Of a DNA stretch of 64,000 nt, positions 32,747 to 43,400 are shown piece after piece. Source of the stretch: Nageia nagi (lineage: Eukaryota; Pinophyta); the NCBI GenBank assembly GCA_050084985.1, contig JBITNC010000001.1:42842001-42906000 (forward strand). Reading direction: 5' to 3'. A program made the position numbers and the translations under genes. Within the stretch, counting starts at the first letter, position 1, and every line of letters starts with the position of its first letter. The notes beneath the pieces were generated by a model. It saw only the letters and a list, made by a program, of their open reading frames with translations, was not told the DNA's origin and ran no database searches.

Positions 32747-33693
32747 TATCAACCATAAAAACAACTTGTATGCAAATAGATGAATAATATTAAAACCAAT
32801 ATTGATTCTATTGATTTTTCAAAAGACCTTGATGTTTTACAATATATGGATACCCTAATACATTACCTTAATAAAGGATTTTGTTATAATGTAATGTATA
32901 TATCCCTCTATTGGAAAACTAAGGAAATCACTAATGATCTCTATAGATCATTGGTGATTCATGTGAATCAATAGCACTCAACTGCAAACATCAACATTTT
33001 TGCAACTTGGGCTGTAACTTGTATTTTAATGTGTTTGAATTCATGGATCACTTTTGCTTTGATATTTGTAGCTTCTTGGATCACTTTTTTTGTACTCTAT
33101 CACTCTTTAGCACCTATGGACCCTCCACAGATGCTAAGAAACAAAACATCAAACATACCTATATTCTTAATAATAAAACATTACTAAAAAGATACAAGAA
33201 TTCATCAAAAAATGAAGTAATTGCACTCACAAGATATAGTCCTATTAGTATTTTGATAGCATAATGTTACTTCTCTCATGAAGGTTTGGTTTGTACATCA
33301 TGTCTACTATTTAAATAGATTTTTAACATGCCTAAGTTAGTCCCAAGGTCTGCTATATGTTAGGAGTCAAATCTCATCCTTTCCTAAAAATGGATGAGCT
33401 CAAGCTTATCTCCAATCCAGAATAGGTTGAAGGAGACTCATCAATTCCTATATGGATTGACAACTCTTCCTCTATCTATATTTTTATGGAAGAGATGAGC
33501 TTCACATATCACTCTCTTTTTTTAGTTTTTTTTATTATAAAGTCATTGGAAACCTTAATCAAGCATCAACAATTGGGTCAGATCATTGATGATTCAATAT
33601 CGATCATTGGCATTTTAGTTAAATTAAGTTTTTTATATTTTTTGATATTTTTGTTGTTCAAGTTTTGAATAAGAATCATTTTGGGTGTTTCCA
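32747..33693 (-). repeat. Tat-1 5' LTR
   Basis: 947 bp. Plus orientation begins TATCAACCATAAAAACAAC and ends TTTTGGGTGTTTCCA; the first bases on the element strand, TGGAAACACCC, are a decayed TGTAAACACCC. It aligns end to end with the split 3' LTR and contains the unoccupied counterpart of the copia insertion site at about 32897. It is followed by TSD TGTAT (33694-33698). Confidence 0.9.
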
Positions 33694-33698
33694 TGTAT
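33694..33698. repeat. Target-site duplication of Tat-1 (right)
   Basis: TGTAT, identical to 6618-6622. Confidence 0.85.
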
Positions 33699-34145
33699 AA
33701 CAAAAGTACTTAACTCTTAAAAGTTTTGAATGAAATCCTACATAGTAATTTTAATTCAATTTAGGTCCCTTTCTTCATTAATGAAGGTTTAATTTATAAC
33801 CTTTAAAGTTTGTTTATTTTTAAATTAAGGGATAACAACATGAGTGAAAAGCTTATCCAAGTACAAAATAGCCAATATTCTATTCATGCAATTGCCAAAC
33901 CAAAAATAACTCACTCATGATCAAATAATTTTAGAACAAATCATTTCAAGCATGTATCTATTTTTGGCCTAGCTAAGTACCAAGTCATCGATGATTGGGT
34001 ATGGGATGTTGACAATTGGTTTAAGTCATTGATGATTAGGGTCAATTTCTAGTGATTGGTCATTTAGTGTAACTTTTATAATGCATGTTAATTTTGGTCC
34101 CTTTCTGTTCAATTTTCAAATTATGATCATTTTTGGGTGTCTACA
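33699..34145 (-). repeat. Tat-2 5' LTR, outer part
   Basis: This is the outer half of the Tat-2 LTR, ending (plus orientation) CATTTTTGGGTGTCTACA, which is the canonical LTR start TGTAGACACCC on the element strand. With 6159-6622 it rebuilds an LTR of about 911 bp. The Tat-2 left TSD partner is outside the window; the adjacent bases here are AAAAG. Confidence 0.8.
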
Positions 34146-34202
34146 AAAAGATATATCTTAAGCATATCAAAGGAGTGGTGGCAAGGATTTTTTTTAAATA
34201 GA
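34146..34202 (+). repeat. Short segment repeated at 40250-40312
   Basis: CTTAAGCAT followed by GGAGTGGTGG and ATAGAATCAAT recur about 6 kb downstream at roughly 80% identity. Both can be translated as EEWW/KEWW-containing sequence followed by IESIS, so both may be parts of the same lost ORF. It is the target sequence into which Tat-2 inserted. Confidence 0.6.
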
Positions 34203-35236
34203 ATCAATTAGCTATCAATTCATTATAGATTCTTCACACTTATACAAATACCAAAGGATAAGGGTGGAGAAAGGGTCTTTTCTCCATTTTTATAACTTAT
34301 CTAGAAAGGTATTCTAAGGTGCACCTTGTCTGTCATTCATCCTTTTTGTTCTTCTCCCTTATCTTCTATGAATTCTTAGTTAAGCTATTTTTGCATGTCA
34401 CAGGGTTATCACCAAGTTGTAGATTGATTATATCATAAATACTTTTGTAGGCCTAAGTACAAAGTAGTTTTTTTTAGATAGTATTTTATGTTTTTGTTAC
34501 AAGTATTACAATAGAATCATAAATCATTTGAGTAATTGTAATTCTCTTTTTATGTTGTGCAAACAAGTATTGTTGCACTTTATGGACAAAGTTTTATATT
34601 AATGAAAATGGTTATACTTCTTGTTGGTTTAATTCCTATGTCAGGCATGAATGCTTTATGTTCCAAGTATCAAATGTTACATTACTTGAATATTTGATGG
34701 TTATTCCTTATAATATTTAAAAGTTTATCCATTACATTATTTGAATGGATAAATGTATGAATGTTATATCCTTTCATATTTAGTCTTCTTTCTATTGTGT
34801 GTAACTAAGTACCTAATGTTCAGATAAAAGCACCATATTAATTGCTATTTTAAGGATATTTTCTTGAAGATAAGTCAATTTTTCTTTTAAAAAAATAAAG
34901 TAGAATAGGAATACTAGAAAGGTCATTCAAGAGTAATGAAAAAATCTTAAGTGAACTCATTTCAGGGTCAGATTCTTAGACACTAAGGGTACAAATATTC
35001 CATGGGATGTGGAGTAATAACCCAAAAAGGAGAGCATAGCTAGGTGTTTTCATATATATATATATTGATACTAAGGGGATTTAATTCTTAGTGATAGTAG
35101 TTTGATGAAAATCAAAGGGGTGTGAAATTCTATCACAAGTCCTTTGATTCCATTAATGAGGAGGACTCATTTACTATTCAAATTTTTCTTGTTAGAATGA
35201 TAACAAAACCCAAAAAAATCATATCAAGAATGATAC
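34203..35236 (+). other. Probable 5' LTR region of gypsy B
   Basis: No gene seen. It lies directly before the gypsy B PBS, so its 3' part should be the 5' LTR, but I could not find a matching 3' LTR and cannot set the LTR start. It includes a short AT run at 35056-35069. Confidence 0.4.
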
Positions 35237-35252
35237 TGGTGACTCTATATAC
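35237..35252 (+). other. Gypsy B primer-binding site
   Basis: TGGTGACTCTATATAC resembles the common plant gypsy PBS beginning TGGCGACTCT. The gypsy B gag follows. Confidence 0.55.
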
Positions 35253-35499
35253 ATTGATTACTAAGTAAGTGTTCAAAGTGGCCAATATTAGGAGCCAAGA
35301 CTCCCCTTTGTTCTTAGAATTATCCAATCTTAAAGCATTGTTAAGAACAAATATATGTACTCAACAAATTCCTTATTTAAATATGAGAAATACTATAGGA
35401 GTTACTTCTTCTTCTACTCCTATAATTTTTACCCCACCTATTCAATCACTTGTTATACCAAATTTGTCTATCTCCCAATTGAATCTTAATCAGAAACTT

Positions 35500-36860
35500 C
35501 TAATGGATAATCCTCAAATGACTAATAGATGGAGGATTGGTAGACATAAAGCTTTTAACTTCACTTAATGGAATCCAGCAAATGATCTCCCTAATAAAAT
35601 GGTAAAATATTTACCTATCTTTGAGGGGAATAATGTAGTGACTGGAGAGGAACATATCAAACTATTTATTTAGGCTCTAAATGTCCTTAATATTGAGTAT
35701 GAGGATGTAATACTTACACTCTTTTATCATATTCTAAGTAAAGATGCTAGGGACTAAATCCAAGATTTATCTACTAGTTCAGTAGCTTCCTATGATAGGA
35801 TGGAGGAATTATTCCTAGCAAGTATGGCGAAAAGAAGAATAAGCAGGTAATCTTAATTGAGTTAGCAATAATCAAGAAGAAAGAGAATGAATCAACTAAT
35901 GAGTTCAATTAGAGATTTGTTAATCTTATAAATAAATTACCCATTAATTCTAGGCCTAATAATGTGCAAGATATTATGTATTACAAGCAAGCCTTTCCTG
36001 GTGACATAAGATATGACCTAAGAAATTGGAGAGCCTAGGCTTTGTAAGAATGCATGAATGCAACATTAGATATTGAGAAGGAAATGATAGGAGCTAGAAA
36101 ATTGAATCCATATTCCTTAGAGCTTGTAGCTAAAAGGAAACCCAAGAGGGTTGAGATTACTCCTTCTCCAACTTCAAAAGAGCCAAAACCATCTACTAAG
36201 ATGTATAAATAGGTCTTAGATATACTCTCTAGCATGAATAATAGGATGTCTCAAATGGAAAAAGAGAATTACTATTATATTATTTATGAAATGCCTTATA
36301 ATCCTCAGTAATGTGGTATCCATTTGAACTAAATGGTAGAGCAAGAGTAAGAATTTATAGAAGAGAAGCTTAAAGGAAACTGCATTTGGACTATCCATGT
36401 GAGAAAAGTGAGCTAAGTTTTCAAGAGGATATGGATATTGCTCAAAATTTTCTTATTCAAAATACTATAAGTCCCAAGCCATATATCATAAAAATGAAAC
36501 AAGACTTACCAATAGTGTTGCTAAGAATAAGAAGATGGTTACTAAACCAAAAGTTGATGTAAATGTTTCCAAGGTCATAAATAGGGAGATTCTAGATAAA
36601 TCAATAAAGGAGAATCTCAATAAATAATCAGATAGTCATGACATCATTGATGAAGAGACCAATGTCCTCAATCCTATTGGTTAATATTCTTTAGTCCAAA
36701 AGTTAGACCCTCCACCTATTTCTCAAGCTAAACCATTGCAAATAGATGAAGAGAATATTGAAAAAAAAATTAGAGAGACTAAGAAGATTGTGTTTGATCT
36801 TAGGATTGAAATCATGAAGCTTGAATTATTAGTTCATATTGAAGAGCTTATGATAATTTC
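35500..36860 (+). pseudogene. Gypsy B gag
   Basis: This is a plus-strand retrotransposon gag. Readable segments are VKYLPIFEGNNVVTGEEHI, NIEYEDVILTLFYH, LSKDARD-IQDLSTSSV, SYDRMEELFLA (about 35600-35820), then in another frame KKKENESTNEF, RFVNLINKLPIN and FPGDIRYDLRNW (about 35870-36030). These match the order of the Retrotrans_gag family (WIQDL, F-x-Y, E-x-E-S-x-x-E-F-x-x-R-F). Frameshifts and many stops make it dead. A variable tail continues to about 36850. Confidence 0.75.
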
Positions 36861-36899
36861 ATAGGATTGAGAACCTTATAATAAAGTAGTGATCAAAGT

Positions 36900-37640
36900 T
36901 TAGCCTCAAGAGGGTATTTAAATAAATTATGTTACCAAATCCTTAATTCTAGCTTGTGACCATGGCCATGGTATTTATACCTTGTGGCATTCTCCTAAAA
37001 AAGACATGAATATTGGATCATATTATAAGTTTAACTCCTTATGTATATTCCTCCTGAGATCATACTCTAAGCTAACCATAATACTGAAGACTTATTAGCA
37101 ATAACTACTTTTGGAGGAGTACATTTGGATATTGATGAAACATTTATGAATAATCATAAGATAATCTCTATCTATAATCCTTTTATACCTAAAAATATTA
37201 TCTATTTACAAGTTTTTGAGGATAATATCCATATTTGGGATTTCATGCAAGTTAAAGCTCAATTCAAAAATCTTATTTTTGATAAAGAGAGTGAAAAAAT
37301 GTTGGTTGGTCAGATTGGTGTTCCTAAGAAAGTGTTGTAGCTAGAAACCAAGTATATCTCTAGAGGTTTGGTTAGCTTGGGGTTCCTTTATTATGATTAT
37401 CATAGAGCCTATGTGCATGTTGTATAAAAAATCCATCCAAAATATGAAACTATTGATATTAGTGTTGGTATAACCAATGAAATCAAGAATTTGAAAATCA
37501 ATTCTAATATAGAATTAAAATTGTTGGATATATACTCAAATTCTTGAAGAAAAACAAGGATGTCTTTGCTTGGAACTATAGTGATCTCAAAAACTTTTGA
37601 TACCAATGTCCTTACTCACATCATTCCATTAAAAATGGGG
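36900..37640 (+). pseudogene. Gypsy B protease/RT N-terminal region
   Basis: The reading frame at 37125-37340 (THFGG-type sequence TTFGGVHLDIDE to GQIGVPKKVL) and the following SRGLVSLGFLYYDY correspond to the polyprotein before RT. The end, NSRKTRMSLLG in one frame or KNKDVFAWNYSDLK in the other, then TNVLTHIIPLKMG, is the conserved entry to gypsy RT (DVFAW-x-Y-x-DL...H-x-IPLK). At about 37637 the sequence jumps straight to integrase C-terminal sequence. Confidence 0.65.
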
Positions 37641-38084
37641 ATTGGAAAATCATCATTTGAGCTAGTATATGGTAAATAGACTTTACTTCCATATGATGTT
37701 GAAGAAAGGGTGTTAAAGATCATGGTTGAAGAATAATAACACTATAGTCCATTACAACAAGGACCAAGTGAACTGGAAGAGTTGCAAGAGACCAAAGAAA
37801 GGTATTTGTCATACTTACAAATCAAGCTATAAATATTGCAAAAAACATTTAACAAGAAGGTTAAAGTAAAACCATTTTTCTTACATATCATAGTCCTTTA
37901 TTAGGATCCAAGGAATAATCAACATAGAAAGAAAGGAAAACTTGAAACAAATTAGTTTTAGTATTATCAAATTTTTGAGATGATGGGAAATCCTACCTAT
38001 AAGTGGAGCAATCTTGATGGCTATCAAATGTTATTATCAATAAATGGCCAAAGGTTCAAGAGGTACTATCCACCTGATTAAAAC
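37641..38084 (+). pseudogene. Gypsy B integrase C-terminal part
   Basis: Starts SSFELVYGK, the end of the integrase core, then LLPYDVEERVLKIMVEE, LQETKERYLSYLQIKL, KTFNKKVKVKPFF, DPRNNQHRKKGKLE, YQIFEMMGNPTYKW, LDGYQMLLSINGQRFKRYY. This is the standard C-terminal domain of plant gypsy integrases, close in form to Tat-type elements. The stop codon region is at about 38082. RT, RNase H and the integrase catalytic core are missing, deleted between here and the preceding segment. Confidence 0.85.
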
Positions 38085-38453
38085 AAATGAGTCATTCTTT
38101 CTTTTTTTCTATACATACAAGTTTGTAAATATTTATTTTAATAGTTAGGAGTGTTTTCAAAAAAAATTATTTCAAACCAAATTATAGTAGAAAGGTATTA
38201 GAATTAATAATTTTTCTTTTGTCAAAGATAGTTGTGGTTCTTAACTACCTCATTAATTTAGAAATTATTCCATACAAATCCTATGTTAGCACACCTATAA
38301 AGGTACCTAAGTTTTGTAAATAATTTTACATATTTTCACCAAAAACCTAATCTAAATAGTTCTAGCAATGTTGTAAATTGTGTCAACTAGTTTGCAACTA
38401 TCATTTTGTTTTATTTTTACCTTTAGAAGCCTTTAAAAGGATCAAATTACTTG

Positions 38454-38729
38454 TCTGCATAAGGGAGGATTCCACCACATAACATTTATCTTGATCGCAT
38501 AAGGCTCATTTTGACTACATAAGGCTTATTTCCCCGATCGCATAAGATTTTCTTTCTCTACATAAGGAATACTTTCCCACATATGGTTTATGTTTTCTGC
38601 ATAAGAATTATTTTATCCATATAAGCCCTATAGCCTTTGTAAAAATATTATTTATTTCTCCACATAAGGTCCCTTTCATCTGCATAATACATTGATTACT
38701 CACATTAGCTCTATGTTGATCGCATTAGT
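38454..38729 (+). repeat. Iterated CATAAGG motif array
   Basis: About eleven copies of a motif of the form (CTG/ATCG/CTA)CATAAGG occur at roughly 20-30-base spacing: for example TCTGCATAAGG, GATCGCATAAGG, CTACATAAGG, CCACATAAGG. The spacers are unrelated to each other. The array lies just after the gypsy B integrase end, where the 3' LTR would be expected. No gene is visible at 38085-38774. Confidence 0.85.
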
Positions 38730-38774
38730 TTCCATACAAACCCTTTAAAAGGCCTACTAGATCTATAATATATC

Positions 38775-40400
38775 TTGTTGGCAGTTTACATGGCTTTTGA
38801 GTACTATAACAAGGTGTTTTGGTTGTTTGAAAGGTGTTTTGGACCAAATTTGGAACATTTTGAGCCATGTGCTCACTTTATAGAGTTAAAAACTACCATT
38901 CCAAAGTTAAAATACCTCTTCAAAGTGAAAAAGCAAGTAAATCCATATTCCAAAGGAAATAATTCAACAAAGCAGGTTCCCAATCCTAGAAGGAATAAAT
39001 TTTACTAATTCTACATGCATGGTAAATGGAGTTAGTATTTTTAATGGTGGAGGTGAAATCAACATCCTCTGCATTGTAGAAGATAGTTCAAAATGCATTC
39101 TCTAGCTCAAAGAAAGGGAATTCCACACTTTGAAAAGTGTTTACATAATCAAGATCATCTGTACCCCAAAAACATAATAATACAAAGTAAATTTGTACTT
39201 TTATTAATTCTAATGTCACAAGGTTTCTTCACATTTTAGAAGTTTAAGGATTATAAAGGAATATGCATTATGGAAAAGTATGATGTCAGGTTGTCAAGTT
39301 CACATCTTGGATTCAACCAAAAGAATACTCTATAGTGTGAATTTCTTTAGAATATGAACATCCACTACTTATCTAATATTTCCATGTGTCTTTCTACATT
39401 CCAAAATCATTACTATAAAATTAAGACTTAGATCTCAAATTAAATTAGAAGCCATTACGAAGAGCATTTGAATATGTTGGAGATTCAAACAAATGAAGCA
39501 GATCAAATTCCACCAAAATAGTGATGAAATTAGAAAACTTTATTTTCTTCAGCACAAGTCCTATAAATGATAATTAATCACACATCATGGTGAATCACAA
39601 TCAAATTAACCACATCAAATTTTCTAATTTTGAAATTCAAGTTCCAACCATCCAGATTAAAGTATGCTCAAATTATTCCATTGGAACATTGTATTTTATA
39701 TTATATATTTTTTGGTCTGTATGACTTCATATGCTTGTAAATGCTACCAAAAAATTGGAAAAATATTTAAATCATTGCATGTAAATTTAAGTTTAGCCAT
39801 AGAGAAGGAGGTAAGTTTAGCACAGAAATGAAGTTACAATAATCAATTGGGTGTTAGTGATCAAAAGAAAGGCAAAAATAGTGAATCAAGGAACTCTAGA
39901 AAAAGATATATTGATACCATATTAGAGTTCAAATGCAATAATATGTTGCTTTTAGTCCTATCTACATCAATCCTTGGGATGAATGTAATTCTAAGCTAGA
40001 AAGGTATCATTGATCATTTGCAATCATTTTCATAGGAGGACATCAAGCCTTATGAGAAAAGTCCTAGAATAAGAAATAAATACTTTTGGAGAAATCAGTA
40101 GTGGGAATAATGGATGGGTTTATGATACCAAAGTGGAAATCTTTCATTAGTAAGGTGACTTTCAAACAATATCAATACTTACCAAAAATATTTGATAGGC
40201 AAATGCAGTTTCCAAACTACAATTTTCTCAATATGGCAATTAATAAGATGAAAGAGACACCTTAAGCATGTTAGAGGAGTGGTGGAAAAGATTTTTTTGA
40301 AATAGAATCAATAAGTGAGGAACTTGTTCATTTTTTCTTTGACTCATTTTTTCAATTTTTAAATTTTTTTATTATTATTATTATATTATATTATTATTAT
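38775..40400 (+). pseudogene. Degenerate unrecognised ORF downstream of gypsy B
   Basis: Open at 38775-39008 (77 codons, MAFEYYNKVFWLFERCFGP). Protein-like segments continue in changing frames: KFKDYKGICIMEKYDVRLS, MCLSTFQNHYYKIKT (about 39240-39430) and WKSFISKVTFKQYQYLP, MQFPNYNFLNMAINKMKETP (about 40130-40250), then EEWWKRFF and IESISEELVHFF. I recognise no family. It may be an additional ORF of gypsy B or of a neighbouring element. The TTG/ATG start is uncertain. Confidence 0.35.
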
Positions 40401-41621
40401 TTTTTTTGATAACGTGTGAGGTTTTAATATTCGTTTTCTTAATGTTAACTTGTAGGGGACCCAGGGTACACATTTTTCATCCAAATTCCCATGCTTAGAA
40501 GAAGGATTTCAATATTTTTTATGTTTTTTGATATAGACCTAAGCTAAACCTAAATTAGGAGGACTTAAGTTTTTATATACTTTGTATATTATTGGGAATT
40601 ATTATTTTGTGATTTTTATGATGATGATGATTTTTTTTTTAGGTGAGGGTTTTGTTTAAGTCCCTTGACTTATGTTGACACTTCATCATGTTTAAATTTA
40701 ACCTAATCTCTATGAATAAGTCAAATTTGATTGGTCAAATCATGATCAACTCATGTTCTAATCACTTTTTCTCATTATCATATTTTGTAAACCATTGTGG
40801 TGTATACCAAAATGATATATCTATCTCAATTTTGTGTGCTATTTATGGTAGGTACTTGATGATGCTTGACTCATATACATATGCTTAAACTAGTACAAGA
40901 TAAATTATAAGTTTTATGTATATAGTTGGTTTGATTTTGTTGGCTTTCATATTGTTAGCAAGGGTACATTATGATCTTTTGCAAAAGGTCTTATCACATT
41001 TGTTAATCATGTTTGATTTTTTAAATTTGAAATATTCATGAAACTCAATTTCATCCAAACATGTGACTTAGGTTATTTTTAGAAGTGGGAGTCTTATTTG
41101 TTTTGGTGTATTTTTATTACCTCATCAAGATTAATCATGATGCAACCAAAAAGGAATTTTAATATTTTGTAAATATACGCTATGTATACTTTTGTATTTG
41201 CCTTTCATAAAAGAAGGGCTTATATATTTTACATTATGATATTTTTTTGCTTTCATATTGATACAAACCTAAGCTAAACCTAAACTATAAGGAGGGCTTA
41301 AGTATTTTATTCCTCTTTCTATTTTTTAAATTTTGCAATTTTATTTTTAGAGTATTTGTATAATTTTATGGGTTGCCAATGATTGGGACTAATCATCAAC
41401 ATCCCATGTAAATCATTAGCATCCTATTTAAAATCATTAGCATTCCAAATCATGGTTAAAATAAAAAGACAAAATGAGTTATTATTTTCTCATTTATCTT
41501 TTATTGTTCTTGGGAACTCTCATTGACTTGTTGTAATTTTCCATCATGGGCCACCTATTTTCTTGCCCTATCATCGTCTATGAGATAGTATGCCACCAAA
41601 GATGAGACCAATTATTTGAAG

Positions 41622-43400
41622 ATGACTAATCAGGGAGGAGGTAGGGTCTTAAAACCTTTTTTTAAATTTTTTTTTCAATTTTGATATTTTTAGGGACTAG
41701 TTCAAAAATGTGAATCTGTAGAAGTCATTAATTTCATGTTTAGGACCCTTTCATTCATTTAGAATTTATCATTTGGCTCATGTTTTAATGTTTTCCCCCT
41801 TTTTACACACCTCAATTGCAGTCTTTATCTAGGATTAAAGGCTTCAAGGGTAACCAATATTCATCCAATGGACATTAACAACTTTGGGACCTAACCATTG
41901 AGTCATCAAAGTTTTGTAGTTAGATTGTTTTTCTTTTTTTAACTTAATTAGTTAATTTTGTATTCTAGTTTTGAGCTATGTTCAACCCTAGGGGTATTTA
42001 TCCATGATCCTTCAAGAGGTTCATGCTTTTCTTACCCTATATATCACATATTTCTTCAGAGTGTGGGTTTTAAAGCTAGACCCTACATGGGCCACATTCA
42101 TTAGGATTACCCTCTCATGATCACTTTTCTTGAGATATGGGACTCCAATATGTCTACTTTTCATCTCCCAATAGGGAATATGATGATCACTAAAGAGGAT
42201 TTTTACCATTTATACTGATTACCCATCTATGATAAGAGGATTCAGCATATCATTAACTAAGATGATATTAGACTAGCCATTGTTTACTTATATAGGTATA
42301 ATTAAGTTGATACGATCATGTTTAAGATTAGCTCAAGTAGGATCAAGTATCTCCAATATTGGCATGACTATCAATAGGGGAGTATTAAGTTTTATTTTTT
42401 ATGGGTTTGATTTAGTGTTATGTGCTACCTAAGATAGTCAATGGTAGGTTTCTTTGGTCATTACTCTAGAGCTTGATCCTACAAGAGATGAGGTTATGGA
42501 TAAGGATATCTATGAAAATGATGTTGAGGTTACTAAGGTTTTTTTTGTCCTAGTGGTAGGTTAAGCTAAAGGAGGGTAATGAAGGTGATTAGGCTCATCA
42601 AGTGAGACAACATGTAGAGGAACCTACCATGGGACTTGGTGTGGAAGGAGAGTAAGATGTTGAGATGGACCCTATAAAGGATCTTACTGATATGGAGGTC
42701 TTAGCTAAGGGGGTTGGAATAAGTGAGGGAGCTCTAGGGGAGGATATACTAGTCCCAAGGATACAAAATCAAGTTTTTACTTGGGTAATCATGATCATTA
42801 CTTGATTAGTCTCATCAAGATAATGAGTCTTTACATGTGCAAGTTTAGTAGCTCAAACACTCAGATGAGGATATTCTTAGATACAAAGTAGTTCAAGATA
42901 GATACTAAGAAGAGAGAGATAGAGCATGAGCTATGGTTCATACATTATAGTAGTAGGCAAGAGTAAAGAGTGTTATAGCCAGCATGGAGAGACACTCTTC
43001 TACTTTTATTAGAGATATTTGTAGAGAAAGGGATTACTACCATGGGGTAGTTGACACATGGCCAATAAGCCTTCCTTCTTTTAGGCCTAATTTGGAGTAT
43101 CTACTTCCTCCTTTTGGATTTCAATATGCTCCTAGTTGCCTCAACCAACAAGGCATAAGGAGGTGTTAGTGTAGGGAAAGGTAGAGGTAGGGCTATAGCA
43201 TCTCCTAGGAAGAATGTTACTACTACTTCATCTCATCATAGGCTTGGGTCTTTAGAGATTCAAGCAGCTTAATAAGAGAGGAGCATTAGTAGCCCATCAG
43301 TACAGAGAGACCAAGAGGTTAATGAGACCATTGGTTAGGGTGGTAGCGAGGGTAGTGCTTATGAGGATGCCCTAAGGATTTACCATTAGTACCTTTTTAT
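41622..43400 (+). pseudogene. Antisense PMD gene of Tat-3 (decayed, internally shortened)
   Basis: This is homologous to the Tat-1 PMD gene at 17534. After frame correction: GFKARPYMGHIH, DYPLMITFLEIWDSNMSTFH and LPIGNMMITKEDFYHLY (about 42065-42215), then IKYLQYWHDYQ, and VMCYL-x-SMVGFF at about 42410-42455. The second half of the domain is lost. The start ATG, a 19-nt first exon and the GAG/GTAGGG donor at 41641 are in the same places as in Tat-1, with a possible acceptor at 41968. An acidic/charged tail follows at 42490-42700. Numerous stops. Confidence 0.65.

Larger units (their letters stand above)
6623..33693 (-). mobile_element. Tat-1, complete Tat/Ogre-like Ty3/gypsy element
   Basis: This is a full-length minus-strand LTR retrotransposon. 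It has LTRs at both ends (about 944 and 947 bp), TSD TGTAT on both sides, PBS at 32726-32743 and a PPT-like tract at 16676-16690. Without the nested copia (9,109 bp including one TSD copy) it is about 17.96 kb with about 16.1 kb internal, in the size range of Ogre elements. Internal order in the direction of transcription is leader, gag, protease, G-patch-like linker, RT, RNase H, archaeal-type RNase H, integrase zinc domain, an uncharacterised sense ORF, then an antisense plant-mobile-domain gene. LTRs differ by very roughly 15-20% by eye, so it is old and all coding parts are pseudogenised. It sits inside the 5' LTR of Tat-2. Confidence 0.9.

Noticed and set aside
38454-38729. CRISPR-like repeat array.
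   Set aside because: The repeat is only about 7-10 bases with irregular spacing, in a plant retroelement context.
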